The position numbers and the translations under genes were made by a program. Under the pieces are notes generated by a model. It saw only the letters and a program-made list of their open reading frames with translations. It ran no database searches and was not told the origin of the DNA. From positions 1 through 64,000 of the forward strand of contig JAQUBZ010000011.1 in the NCBI GenBank assembly GCA_028686425.1: a stretch of 64,000 bases of DNA, written 5' to 3'. The stretch comes from Bacteroidales bacterium (GTDB taxonomy: Bacteria > Bacteroidota > Bacteroidia > Bacteroidales > UBA932). Positions 36,558 to 45,466 of this stretch are shown here, piece by piece. Positions within the stretch are counted from its first letter, which is position 1. Each line of letters begins with the position of its first letter.

Positions 36558-36565
36558 CAAATATA
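36558..36565 (-). promoter_or_regulatory. -7 promoter box of the rsfS-ftsH-cdsA-psd operon
   Basis: Minus-strand TATATTTG, an exact consensus match, 23 bases before the rsfS ATG, in the divergent gap shared with birA. Confidence 0.6.
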
Positions 36566-36613
36566 CTGCAAATTTTCAGCCAATCATTAATTTAAAATAT
36601 AAACTGCAAATAT

Positions 36614-37345
36614 ATGAACTTTCAAACAAAAATCAAATGGTTCGATATAACGGATTCAACTAATACTCAACTAAATAATGATAAAGGGGGACTGACTGAC
36701 AAAAATGTTTACGCAGCATTGTTCCAAACTGCAGGGAGAGGACAGAGAGGCAACAGATGGGAAAGCGGTAAGGCCATGAATCTGACTTTCTCCATACTTT
36801 TTAAACCTACAAATATAGCTGCAAATCAACAATTTATCATATCGGAAATTGTCACTCTCGGCATTGTTGACTATATGCGAAGTCATGGTCTTGCCGCAAC
36901 CATCAAGTGGCCAAACGATATTTACATTAATGACCTCAAAATATGCGGAATACTTATTGAAAACACCGTTATGGGTGACAAATTGACAGACAGCATCGCA
37001 GGAATAGGAGTTAATCTCAATCAGACGGAGTTCTGTTCGGATGCACCTAATCCTACATCCTTGTCGATTATGACCGGACGGCAATACGATGTCAGGGTTG
37101 AGCTTGACTGCATCCTTTCATATATATTTCAATATTACGACATGACTGATTACTCCTCTCTTGAAGAGAAATATCTTGACATTATGTACAGAAGGGGGGA
37201 ATTTCACAAATATACAGACTGTACAACAGGGATGGAATTTACTGCCAAAATAATCGGAATAGACAAAACCGCCTGTCTCGTTACCGAGCATACAGACGGT
37301 TCAATTCATTCTTATGCTTTTAAAGAGATAAAATATATTCTTTAG
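36614..37345 (+). CDS. birA: Biotin-[acetyl-CoA-carboxylase] ligase
   Basis: A 243-residue enzyme that attaches biotin to carboxylase carrier proteins. The ligase core has the biotinyl-AMP loop GRGQRGNRWESG, IKWPNDIYINDLKICGILIEN and a C-terminal SH3-like part. There is no N-terminal DNA-binding domain, so unlike E. coli BirA it is not a repressor. Its stop overlaps by four bases the stop of the convergent rpe gene. No clear TAnnTTTG box is seen just upstream. Confidence 0.94.
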   Translation: MNFQTKIKWFDITDSTNTQLNNDKGGLTDKNVYAALFQTAGRGQRGNRWESGKAMNLTFSILFKPTNIAANQQFIISEIVTLGIVDYMRSHGLAATIKWPNDIYINDLKICGILIENTVMGDKLTDSIAGIGVNLNQTEFCSDAPNPTSLSIMTGRQYDVRVELDCILSYIFQYYDMTDYSSLEEKYLDIMYRRGEFHKYTDCTTGMEFTAKIIGIDKTACLVTEHTDGSIHSYAFKEIKYIL

Positions 37346-38001
37346 AATCCACACTCTTTTTTCATATCGACTATGGCAGCGGCGGGATTTTCGGCTGAAA
37401 ATACAGAACTTCCTGCAACAAATGCTGTTGCTCCGGCATCATAAAGCCTTTTGATATTATTGGCGCTGACTCCGCCGTCAACCTCTATGAAACAGTCCGC
37501 CCCACGTGATTTAATCAACTCGGCAAGCTGTTTTACCTTATTGACGGAATTGTCGATAAACGACTGCCCGCCAAATCCGGGATTGACCGACATCAGCAGC
37601 ACAAAGTCGCAATCGCAAATTATATTTTCAAGCAATACGACAGAAGTGTGAGGATTGATGGCAACACCGGCTTTCATTCCGTTGCCGTGAATATTCTGGA
37701 CAGTTCTGTGCAAATGGGTGCAAGCCTCATAGTGGACACTCAGATATTCCACCCCCATTTCGGCAAAACGCGAAACATATCTGTCCGGATCGACTATCAT
37801 AAGATGGGCATCGAGCGGCTTTCGGGCATGTTTGGCAATAGATTTGATTACAGGAAACCCATAAGAAATATTTGGAACGAATACGCCGTCCATTATATCG
37901 AGATGAAACCAATCGGCCCGACTGTCGTTTATCATCTCTATATCTCGTTCAAGATTACCGAAATCGGCCGAAAGAAGCGATGGTGAAATGATACAGCTCA
38001 T
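37342..38001 (-). CDS. rpe: Ribulose-phosphate 3-epimerase
   Basis: A 219-residue TIM-barrel enzyme that interconverts ribulose 5-phosphate and xylulose 5-phosphate in the pentose phosphate pathway. Signature residues are present: SPSLLSADFGNL, FHLDIMDGVFVPNISYG (metal-binding His and catalytic Asp), HYEA, MSVNPGFGGQSF and EVDGGVSANN. It begins one base before the pepD stop ends, so it is translationally coupled to pepD. The pepD-rpe order says nothing clear about function. Confidence 0.97.
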   Translation of the reverse strand: MSCIISPSLLSADFGNLERDIEMINDSRADWFHLDIMDGVFVPNISYGFPVIKSIAKHARKPLDAHLMIVDPDRYVSRFAEMGVEYLSVHYEACTHLHRTVQNIHGNGMKAGVAINPHTSVVLLENIICDCDFVLLMSVNPGFGGQSFIDNSVNKVKQLAELIKSRGADCFIEVDGGVSANNIKRLYDAGATAFVAGSSVFSAENPAAAIVDMKKECGF

Positions 38002-39434
38002 TATTTGATATTTTTTAGTACGTCAATCAACAATTTCCAGAATTTATCGAGAGAAGCAAGGTCGAGCCTTTCGCCCGGTGCATGAACTCCCCTCAATGTA
38101 GGGCCGAACGATATCATGTCGAGGTCGGGATATTTCTCAAGGAACAGACCGCATTCGAGACCTGCATGGATAGCTCTTACCACAGGCTTGTTGCCAAATA
38201 GTCTGATATACGATGCAACACATATATCTTTAATTGGCGAGTTCATATTCGGTTTCCATCCCGGATACTCCGATTCATGGGTCACTTCGGCTCCGGCATT
38301 TACAAAATCGGCCTCAAAGCGCTGAGCTGCAAAATGTCTGGCAGAATTGATCGAACTCCGCTGACTTGAGCCTATCCTTACCGTATTTTTCTTCCCCATT
38401 TTGACTGAAGCAAGATTTGAAGAGGTCTCAACCAGCCCCTTGATATCGGCGCTCATCGATAACACTCCGTGAGGTGCCGAATTAAGGGAGGCTATCAACT
38501 TCTTGGCAGTGCCCGCATCCATTGCAGGTTTGTTCCATTTGACAGGCTCTGCATATACTTTTATGTCGGGATCTGTAACTTCGTATTCCATCTTGATTTC
38601 GTCGGCAAATCTATTGAAGAGAGATACTATCTTATCTTCATTTTTAGCCGAAAATGCTATGACAGCATAAGCTTCACGTGCAATTGCATTGCGTTTATTA
38701 CCACCTTCAATCTCACACAGGTCTATCTTATATTCGAGAGCTTCATATAGAAATCTCGCAAGCAGTTGAACAGCGTTGGCTCTCCCTTTGTCTATATCGT
38801 CCCCGCTGTGTCCGCCGACAGCCCCGCCGATTCCGAATTTGGAAACCACCCTGCCTGCGGCAAGTTGTTTGGGTCTGTATGTGAAAACTGCTGTCGTATC
38901 GATTCCTCCCGCACACCCAACAAACAATTCACCTTCATCTTCAGAATCGAGGTTCAGCAATATTTTTCCTGAAAGGAAGTCCGGTTTGATGGCTTTCGCT
39001 CCATCAAGTCCCGTCTCCTCCGAAACGGTGAATAATGCCTCTATCTTACCGTGTTCCAATGAATTATCATCAAGTATGGCAAGTTGGGAAGCTATGCCTA
39101 TTCCGCAATCGGCTCCGAGCGTGGTATCTTTGGCAATCATCCACCCATCCTCAATTACATATTTGATGGGATCTTTTGCAAAATCGTGCTCAATCGTGCC
39201 GTTTTTCTCGCAAACCATATCCGAATGACTTTGCAATATCACGACAGGTCTGTTTTCACACCCTTTTGAAGCAGGTTTGACGATAAGCACATTACCTATT
39301 TTGTCTGTTTTACATTCCAATTTTCGATCAGAGGCAAACTGCTGCAAATAAGCAATAATCTGCTCTTCATGGCCCGATTCGCGCGGGATACGAACAATCT
39401 CGCGGAAAAAAGATAATACCTTTTCAGTGTCCAT
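38001..39434 (-). CDS. pepD: Aminoacyl-histidine dipeptidase (M20C)
   Basis: A 477-residue metallopeptidase that cleaves Xaa-His dipeptides such as carnosine and other short peptides. Metal ligands are in LQSHSDMVCEKN and GADCGIGIASQ, the catalytic Glu in SEETGLDGAK, and a C-terminal ligand in RAIHAGLECGLF. It has the lid domain with the usual dimerisation insert. Length matches the PepD family. It has no signal peptide, so it is cytosolic and fits the peptide-using lifestyle suggested by the other peptidase genes. Confidence 0.95.
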   Translation of the reverse strand: MDTEKVLSFFREIVRIPRESGHEEQIIAYLQQFASDRKLECKTDKIGNVLIVKPASKGCENRPVVILQSHSDMVCEKNGTIEHDFAKDPIKYVIEDGWMIAKDTTLGADCGIGIASQLAILDDNSLEHGKIEALFTVSEETGLDGAKAIKPDFLSGKILLNLDSEDEGELFVGCAGGIDTTAVFTYRPKQLAAGRVVSKFGIGGAVGGHSGDDIDKGRANAVQLLARFLYEALEYKIDLCEIEGGNKRNAIAREAYAVIAFSAKNEDKIVSLFNRFADEIKMEYEVTDPDIKVYAEPVKWNKPAMDAGTAKKLIASLNSAPHGVLSMSADIKGLVETSSNLASVKMGKKNTVRIGSSQRSSINSARHFAAQRFEADFVNAGAEVTHESEYPGWKPNMNSPIKDICVASYIRLFGNKPVVRAIHAGLECGLFLEKYPDLDMISFGPTLRGVHAPGERLDLASLDKFWKLLIDVLKNIK

Positions 39435-39457
39435 AATATATATGTATTTGATTTATA

Positions 39458-40894
39458 TTAATTTACAGATACAAGTTGCTTCTCTATATCTGAAACAAAC
39501 TGTCTGAAACTTCTATCGGTGTCAATCAAATCGCAAACCGTATTGCAAGCGTGAAGCACGGTGGCGTGGTCTTTTCCTCCAAGTTGCGAACCTATTGAGG
39601 AAAGGGACGTCTTAGTAAGATTGCGGCTCAAGTACATTGCTATCTGACGTGCCTGCACAATCTCCCTCTTGCGCGTTTTGGAAAGAAACTGCTCGCTTGT
39701 TATGCTGAAATAGTTGCAGACGGTATTCTGAATCCTGTTGATGGAGATTTCAACAGGATGGTCTGTAACAATTTTTTCGACTAAATCCTGAGCCAGACTG
39801 AGAGTGATGTTCTTCTTTGTAAATGTAGCATTGGCTATCAGTGAGAATAATGTCCCTTCCAGCTCGCGGATATTGGATTTGACTCTGTGAGCCAGCAATG
39901 ACAATACATCTTCTGGTATTTCCACCCCTTCTCTCTCGCTCTTTGCTTTCAATATGGCAAGTCTTGTCTCATAAGACGGAGGAAGCAGCTCTGCTGACAG
40001 TCCCCATTTGAAACGGGACAAAAGCCGATGTTCCAACCCCTGTAACTCTACAGGCGGCTTGTCGGATGTAAGCACAAGCTGTTTGCCTGACTGATGAAGA
40101 TAATTGAATATGTGGAAAAACGCACTCTGTGTCCCTTTCTTGTCGGCGAACTCCTGTACGTCATCTATAATCAGCACATCTATCAACTGATAAAAGCGGA
40201 GAAAATCGGCGATTTTGTTGCTGTCATTGTTATTCTTGGCAGAAAAGGCAGCTGCCATGTATTGGTTTTGGAACACATTGGCATTGACGTACAGTACTAT
40301 CAGTTCCGGAAATTTCTCTTTTATCTCAATACCTATTGCCTGGGCAAGATGAGTCTTGCCAAGTCCCGGTCCGCCATATAAAAACAAAGGATTAAATGTA
40401 TTCTTGCCGGGATTCTTTGCGATGCTGATACCTGCTGCACGTCCGAGTCTGTTGCACTCCCCCTCTATAAAATTGCTGAAAGAGTACTGAGGATTGAGCT
40501 GAGGATCGATATTCAACCTCTTCAACCCCGGAATAAGGTAAGGATTGCCCTCATAATTGTTGGCAACTTTCACCTGAGAGACTTCATTGTTGGAATATGT
40601 CGTCCTCTTCTGCTGTCTCTCCCTTACAAATGCACCCTCAACTATTTTGACATTATAGATGAGGTTGGCTTTCGGACCGATCACACGACGCAAGACACCG
40701 CTCAAGAGATCTATATAGTGTTCTTCAAGATATTCTCTGAAAAAATCAGACGGTACTTCGATAGTCAGCACGGAATCCTCAAGGCTTACCGGTTTGATCG
40801 GAGCAAACCAAGTCTCAAAACTTGAAGCAGGCACAATATCTTTTATGATTAAAAGACAATTTTTCCACGCTGATGTGTGATTCAGGTCGTTCAT
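39458..40894 (-). CDS. dnaA: Chromosomal replication initiator DnaA
   Basis: A 478-residue initiator. Domain I covers about residues 1-85, a linker (TYSNNEV, poorly conserved) follows, domain III is AAA+ with Walker A GGPGLGKTHLAQAIG and Walker B LIIDDVQEF, and domain IV has the DNA-binding signature GGKDHATVLHACNTV. The ATG at 40892-40894 begins MNDLNHTSAWKN; an upstream start would add a 12-residue tail not seen in the family. No cluster of TTATCCACA boxes is visible around the gene, so it need not mark the origin. Confidence 0.97.
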   Translation of the reverse strand: MNDLNHTSAWKNCLLIIKDIVPASSFETWFAPIKPVSLEDSVLTIEVPSDFFREYLEEHYIDLLSGVLRRVIGPKANLIYNVKIVEGAFVRERQQKRTTYSNNEVSQVKVANNYEGNPYLIPGLKRLNIDPQLNPQYSFSNFIEGECNRLGRAAGISIAKNPGKNTFNPLFLYGGPGLGKTHLAQAIGIEIKEKFPELIVLYVNANVFQNQYMAAAFSAKNNNDSNKIADFLRFYQLIDVLIIDDVQEFADKKGTQSAFFHIFNYLHQSGKQLVLTSDKPPVELQGLEHRLLSRFKWGLSAELLPPSYETRLAILKAKSEREGVEIPEDVLSLLAHRVKSNIRELEGTLFSLIANATFTKKNITLSLAQDLVEKIVTDHPVEISINRIQNTVCNYFSITSEQFLSKTRKREIVQARQIAMYLSRNLTKTSLSSIGSQLGGKDHATVLHACNTVCDLIDTDRSFRQFVSDIEKQLVSVN

Positions 40895-41108
40895 TAGTTT
40901 AATCGTTTTTCTGTTTTTGATTCTTTGCAAAATTGGGGAAAAAAAAGTAATAAAAAAAAATATTTTCTATTGTTTTTTTCAAAAAATATACAAGTCGCTT
41001 ATTTTCAATATACTTTTTTTGCAATTTTATATATTATTGACTACCAACAACTTATATATACGATAAAACTTATGATGCTGATTCTACAAGTTTTACAATT
41101 TAGAATAA

Positions 41109-42206
41109 TTATAATATATTACCGTTGCTGTCAACTTTAACGATAAATGCTCCGTTGAATTTCAATCTGTACTTGGAAAGTTCTCTCTGCGCCTCATCTT
41201 TAGAGGTATAATTTCCGACTAAATATTTGTACAACCCCTTTACATAAACACAACTGTATTCTTTGACATTTTTAAATTCGGGTGATCCGTCTTTAACTTT
41301 TTTAGCTGTTGCAAAAATTTGTATTTTGTATGCAATTTCGGTTTTCCGTTCTACCTTGGAATCCGGCTCTATCCCCTTTTGCACTGTATCGGTGGCAACT
41401 ATACCTGATGACTCATATTGCTTCTTGAACATTACAAAGGCATCGAACAGCCGCATGGCTATTTCGTTGCGTTTTTTGGCATTTGTCAGAGATTTCCTGT
41501 CGGAAGAATTTGAAATAAATCCCACCTCCACAAGAACGGACGGCATGGTTGTCTTCCACAAGACAAGCAAAGGAGCCTGTTTGATTCCTCTATTCTTATA
41601 TATAGGTCCTTTTGAGAGATTGTCCTGTATCAGAGAAGCAAAAAGGATACTATGCTCAAAATGAGCATTCTGCATCAAATTGAAGAAAATGAAGGATTCT
41701 GGATCGTCAGGGTCATACCCCTGATAAGTGGTTGTATAGTCTTCTTCAAGAAGAATCACGGAATTTTCTGTCTTGCACACTTCCATATTGGATTTGCTTT
41801 TGTCTGCACCCATAATAAACGTCTCTGTTCCATTCGGAGCAGTTGTCCCCTTTACAGAGTTGACATGCACGGATATGAACAAATCGGCATGATTTTTATT
41901 GGCAATCGTACTCCTTTCCGCCAAAGGTATGTATATATCTCTGGACCTTGTGTATATTACATTTATGTTCGGATATGCCGCATTAATCCTATCTCCGAGC
42001 TTGAGGGCAATGTCGAGAGTTATGTCTTTTTCTTTTGTTTTCTTGTCGGGCGACAAAGAACCGGGATCATAACCGCCGTGACCTGCATCTATGACTACCG
42101 TTTTAAGTGTAACCATATTGTCATTTTGAGCCTGCACCTCGCTAATCACAAGTACAGGGAACAAAAAAATCAACACAAAATAGAATCTATTTAATCCGAA
42201 TGGCAT
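41109..42206 (-). CDS. N-acetylmuramoyl-L-alanine amidase with C-terminal SPOR-like domain
   Basis: A 365-residue exported enzyme. A signal peptide (1-26) precedes the Amidase_3 domain: VVIDAGHGGYDPGS, KEKDITLDIAL, ISVHVNS and VEVGFISN supply the zinc and catalytic residues. It cleaves the bond between MurNAc and the peptide stem. The last 75 residues (YKIQIFATAKKVKDG to GAFIVKVDSNG) resemble a SPOR domain, which binds bare glycan strands at the septum, so it probably works in cell separation. Its promoter overlaps the divergent lptD-like promoter region. Confidence 0.93.
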   Translation of the reverse strand: MPFGLNRFYFVLIFLFPVLVISEVQAQNDNMVTLKTVVIDAGHGGYDPGSLSPDKKTKEKDITLDIALKLGDRINAAYPNINVIYTRSRDIYIPLAERSTIANKNHADLFISVHVNSVKGTTAPNGTETFIMGADKSKSNMEVCKTENSVILLEEDYTTTYQGYDPDDPESFIFFNLMQNAHFEHSILFASLIQDNLSKGPIYKNRGIKQAPLLVLWKTTMPSVLVEVGFISNSSDRKSLTNAKKRNEIAMRLFDAFVMFKKQYESSGIVATDTVQKGIEPDSKVERKTEIAYKIQIFATAKKVKDGSPEFKNVKEYSCVYVKGLYKYLVGNYTSKDEAQRELSKYRLKFNGAFIVKVDSNGNIL

Positions 42207-42226
42207 GTTAGTTGTTTATTTTTTAT

Positions 42227-42234
42227 TAATTTTG
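42227..42234 (+). promoter_or_regulatory. -7 promoter box of the lptD-like gene
   Basis: Plus-strand TAATTTTG, an exact TAnnTTTG match, 48 bases before the chosen ATG. It sits eight bases from the divergent amidase box. Confidence 0.65.
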
Positions 42235-42242
42235 CCACTTTG

Positions 42243-42250
42243 CAAAGGTA
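42243..42250 (-). promoter_or_regulatory. -7 promoter box of the amidase gene
   Basis: Minus-strand TACCTTTG, an exact match, 36 bases before the amidase ATG. The two divergent units overlap, so RNA polymerase bound to one would block the other. Confidence 0.7.
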
Positions 42251-42282
42251 TAAAAAATTTGTGTTTCCGAAAGACCCCGGTA

Positions 42283-44970
42283 ATGTCATTTAACAGATTT
42301 CTCAAAATTCTCACAATATCAGCACTTGTTATAGCAGGAGGCGGAGTTTCCAATGCACAAATCCTGAAAGATTCCGTTCTGCAGGTCAGGGATACGACAG
42401 CGTCGGCACAAGTTGACTCTTCTGCGGTTTTCAATAGGGATAGCACTCTGTTCTCTTTGCGGGACACATCTTCCGTACAGATGCAAAATATCAAAAGCAC
42501 CCTTGAAAGACCGGCATTCTCGACAGCAAGAGACTCTGTTATTGAAGACTTTTCAAACGGCAGGAAGATTATTTATTATTTTGGAGATGTTACGGTGACA
42601 TACGGCGATCTGGCTTTAAAGGCCGATTATATGGCTTACGACCTCGATCTGAATGTAGTATTCGCCAAAGGCACGCTCGACACCATAACAAATACAGTTA
42701 CGGGCAAGCCGGAAATGACCGACAACGGCAAGTCTTACACGATGGACGAAGTATATTACAATTTTTCATCCAAAAAGGCCAAAATCAAGAATATGATTAC
42801 CCAACAGGATGACGGCAGGCTTATAGGTGAAAAACTGAAAATGATGCCTGACCAGTCCATCAACATATCGGGAGGAAAATATACAGTCTGCGACGCCGAT
42901 CACCCTCATTACTATCTGAGAATGACAGCTGCGAAAGTCATAACGGAACCTTCACAGAAGACAGTGTTCGGTCCCGCCTATCCCGTCATCGAGGATGTCC
43001 CGCTGCCTATTGCTCTTCCTTTCGGATTTGTCCCCGAAATGCCGGACAGAGCGAGTGGAATCCTCATCCCTACATACGGTGAGGAGAATGCGAGAGGTCT
43101 CTATCTGAAAGATTTCGGCTACTCATTCGTAATAGGAGACTATCTTGACCTTGCACTGACGGGAGACATATACTCCTACGGTTCATGGGCTGCCCGCGTA
43201 ACCTCCCGATACAAAAAAAGATATGCCTTTGACGGCTCACTTTCTCTCTCCTATTCCAATGACGTCACAGGAGAGCCCGGAAGCAAGGATTATTTCAAAT
43301 CCAAAAATTTCGGAGTAGCTTGGAACCATGCACAGGATTCCAAGGCAAGACCGGGGACATCGTTCAGGGCATCAGTCAATTTTTCAAGCCCTTCCAACAA
43401 CAGATACAATTCGACAGGAATCAATGAAAGTCTGCAGAACCAGATTTCATCATCAATATCATACTCCAAGACATGGAGTGGTATGAGCTTATCTGTCAAT
43501 GCTTTGCATAGTCAGAACTCAAGAGACAGCTCGTATGCGATCACCCTGCCTAACATTACGTTTTCAGTAAACAGGTTCTTCCCTTTCAAGAGAAAAGAGA
43601 GGGTTGGAAAAGAGAAGCTGTACGAGAAAATTTCTTTCAGTTACAACACCACACTGCTGAACAAAATCAATTTCAAGGCGAGTGAAGTCGATGATCCTCA
43701 ATTTTTCAACAAACTGCAAAATGGCATGAATCACAATTTTGCAATCGGACTTCCGGCATTTTCGCTACTCAAGTATTTGCAGTTCACCCCTTCAGTATCG
43801 TATGGAATGAATTGGTTTTTCAGAGAGCAGCTGAAGCGATATAATGAAGAGACACAGCAGGTCGAATCCTATTTTACCGATCAGTTCAGCACATTTGGAG
43901 TAACACAGTCTTTCTCGACAGGACTCTCCATGAGCACAAGATTGTACGGCATGTTCAATTTTGGCAAAAAAAGTAAGGTGGAAGCCATCCGGCACATGAT
44001 TACGCCATCTTTCGGATTCAGTTTCATGCCGGAAATGGGAACTCCCGCAAATGGTTACACCACTCTTACATACACCAATTCAAAGGGTGAAGAGGTAACT
44101 CAGGAGTACAACAAATACAGTGGCATGGTCAATTCCCCTCCCGGAAAAGGACGGACTGCCGCCCTCTCTTTTTCGTTCGGAAACAACATTGAAGCCAAAA
44201 TCAGAAACGAGCAGGATACCACGGGAAAAGGCTCTGAAAAGATAAAGCTCATAGATCAGTTGAATATCAATGGCTCTTACAATTTCCTTGCAGATTCGAT
44301 GAAGCTCTCAAATATATCCGTGTCCGGAAGTACCACAATATTCGGAAAACTCGGGCTTAGCGGCAATATCGCACTTGACCCTTATGCAGTCAACGAAAGA
44401 GGCGTAAGAATCAACAAACTGAATATACTGAATAAGGGAAGTATTGCAAGGCTTACAAATGCGAGTGCCTCTCTGTCTTACGCTCTTACAGGAAAAGGTG
44501 CTATAGCAGGGAATGATGGACATAAGGGTGGCGGAGGTGAGGATTATGCACGTATATACTACCATCCCGTCACGGGAGAGTATATTCCGGGAGGATGGCT
44601 GTACTATTTGAATCCATCCATACCGTGGTCCCTCAATTTCAGTTACAGCTACTCTTATTCCAAATCGTACCAATACGCCAACGAACAATTGCAGGTGAAG
44701 AACAACCATCTGCAGACACTCGGTATTTCCGGAAGTGTAAGGCTCACCAAGGCTCTGAATTTCAACTTCAATACGGGTTTCGACCTGACCAAGCTGAAAA
44801 TGACCACAACTCAACTCAATGCCACTTATGACCTTCACTGTTTTGCAATCACAGTTTCGTGGGTTCCTAACGGACAGTGGGAAAGTTGGAGTTTCCGAAT
44901 TGCCGCCAAGGCATCGGCACTCTCCGATTTGCTTCAGTTCAAGAAGGCATCAAGTTTCTGGGACAAATAA
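42283..44970 (+). CDS. LptD-like LPS-assembly outer membrane protein
   Basis: An 895-residue exported beta-barrel protein. A signal peptide (about 1-25, ending SNAQ) precedes an OstA-type periplasmic beta-jellyroll (FGDVTVTYGDLALKADYMAYDL) and a large barrel with many short alternating strands and aromatic ends. It matches the Bacteroidetes LptD family, which inserts LPS into the outer leaflet with an LptE partner. The ATG at 42283 is preferred, because the promoter box lies inside a longer upstream open frame. The length is at the upper end but within the Bacteroidetes range. Confidence 0.87.
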   Translation: MSFNRFLKILTISALVIAGGGVSNAQILKDSVLQVRDTTASAQVDSSAVFNRDSTLFSLRDTSSVQMQNIKSTLERPAFSTARDSVIEDFSNGRKIIYYFGDVTVTYGDLALKADYMAYDLDLNVVFAKGTLDTITNTVTGKPEMTDNGKSYTMDEVYYNFSSKKAKIKNMITQQDDGRLIGEKLKMMPDQSINISGGKYTVCDADHPHYYLRMTAAKVITEPSQKTVFGPAYPVIEDVPLPIALPFGFVPEMPDRASGILIPTYGEENARGLYLKDFGYSFVIGDYLDLALTGDIYSYGSWAARVTSRYKKRYAFDGSLSLSYSNDVTGEPGSKDYFKSKNFGVAWNHAQDSKARPGTSFRASVNFSSPSNNRYNSTGINESLQNQISSSISYSKTWSGMSLSVNALHSQNSRDSSYAITLPNITFSVNRFFPFKRKERVGKEKLYEKISFSYNTTLLNKINFKASEVDDPQFFNKLQNGMNHNFAIGLPAFSLLKYLQFTPSVSYGMNWFFREQLKRYNEETQQVESYFTDQFSTFGVTQSFSTGLSMSTRLYGMFNFGKKSKVEAIRHMITPSFGFSFMPEMGTPANGYTTLTYTNSKGEEVTQEYNKYSGMVNSPPGKGRTAALSFSFGNNIEAKIRNEQDTTGKGSEKIKLIDQLNINGSYNFLADSMKLSNISVSGSTTIFGKLGLSGNIALDPYAVNERGVRINKLNILNKGSIARLTNASASLSYALTGKGAIAGNDGHKGGGGEDYARIYYHPVTGEYIPGGWLYYLNPSIPWSLNFSYSYSYSKSYQYANEQLQVKNNHLQTLGISGSVRLTKALNFNFNTGFDLTKLKMTTTQLNATYDLHCFAITVSWVPNGQWESWSFRIAAKASALSDLLQFKKASSFWDK

Positions 44971-44991
44971 CACTTATAATATATAGTAATC

Positions 44992-45372
44992 ATGAATAAA
45001 AAAGTTATCGCATCTCCTCTGGCCCCAAAAGCAGTAGGGCCATACAGTCAGGCAATCGTAATCGGAAACACAATCTATGTATCGGGACAGATTCCTATTG
45101 ACGCCAATACGGGAGCTTTCGTACCGGGAGGAATAAAGGAGCAGCTTCACCAGATATTCAAAAATCTGAAATACATTCTGAACGAAGCGGGTTACGACTT
45201 TGACAATGTGGTCAAAACCACTGTATATCTTACCGATATGAACGATTTTGCCACACTCAACGAAATATACGCATCCTATTTTAACGAGCCTTATCCTGCA
45301 AGAGTGGCCTATTCCGTTGTAGGGTTGCCAAAAGGTGCATTGGCGGAAATAGAAGTAATTGCAGTTAAATAG
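44992..45372 (+). CDS. ridA: RidA-family reactive-intermediate deaminase
   Basis: A 126-residue enzyme that hydrolyses reactive enamine/imine intermediates released by PLP enzymes. The family pattern is complete: GPYSQAIVIGNTIYVSGQIP, the LKYILNEAGYDFDNVVKTTVYL core and the C-terminal active-site RVAYSVVGLPKGALAEIEVIAV. It starts 21 bases after the lptD-like stop and is probably read through from it. Size is typical. Confidence 0.95.
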   Translation: MNKKVIASPLAPKAVGPYSQAIVIGNTIYVSGQIPIDANTGAFVPGGIKEQLHQIFKNLKYILNEAGYDFDNVVKTTVYLTDMNDFATLNEIYASYFNEPYPARVAYSVVGLPKGALAEIEVIAVK

Positions 45373-45402
45373 TATTTTTTTTGCGTATTTGTATTATTTC
45401 TT

Positions 45403-45410
45403 TACCTTTG
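45403..45410 (+). promoter_or_regulatory. -7 promoter box of rho
   Basis: TACCTTTG, an exact consensus match, with a TTTG -33 at 45380-45383 and a 19-base spacer. The leader before the rho ATG would be about 50 bases. Confidence 0.75.
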
Positions 45411-45466
45411 TGTCAGAATTATCATTTAAGGGCAATATCAATTTGTCCCATTTCCAAAAATAATTA

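Noticed and set aside
40895-41108. AT-rich 214-base region upstream of dnaA as the replication origin
   Set aside because: No cluster of DnaA boxes (TTATCCACA or close variants) is visible in it; AT-richness and the neighbouring dnaA gene are not enough.
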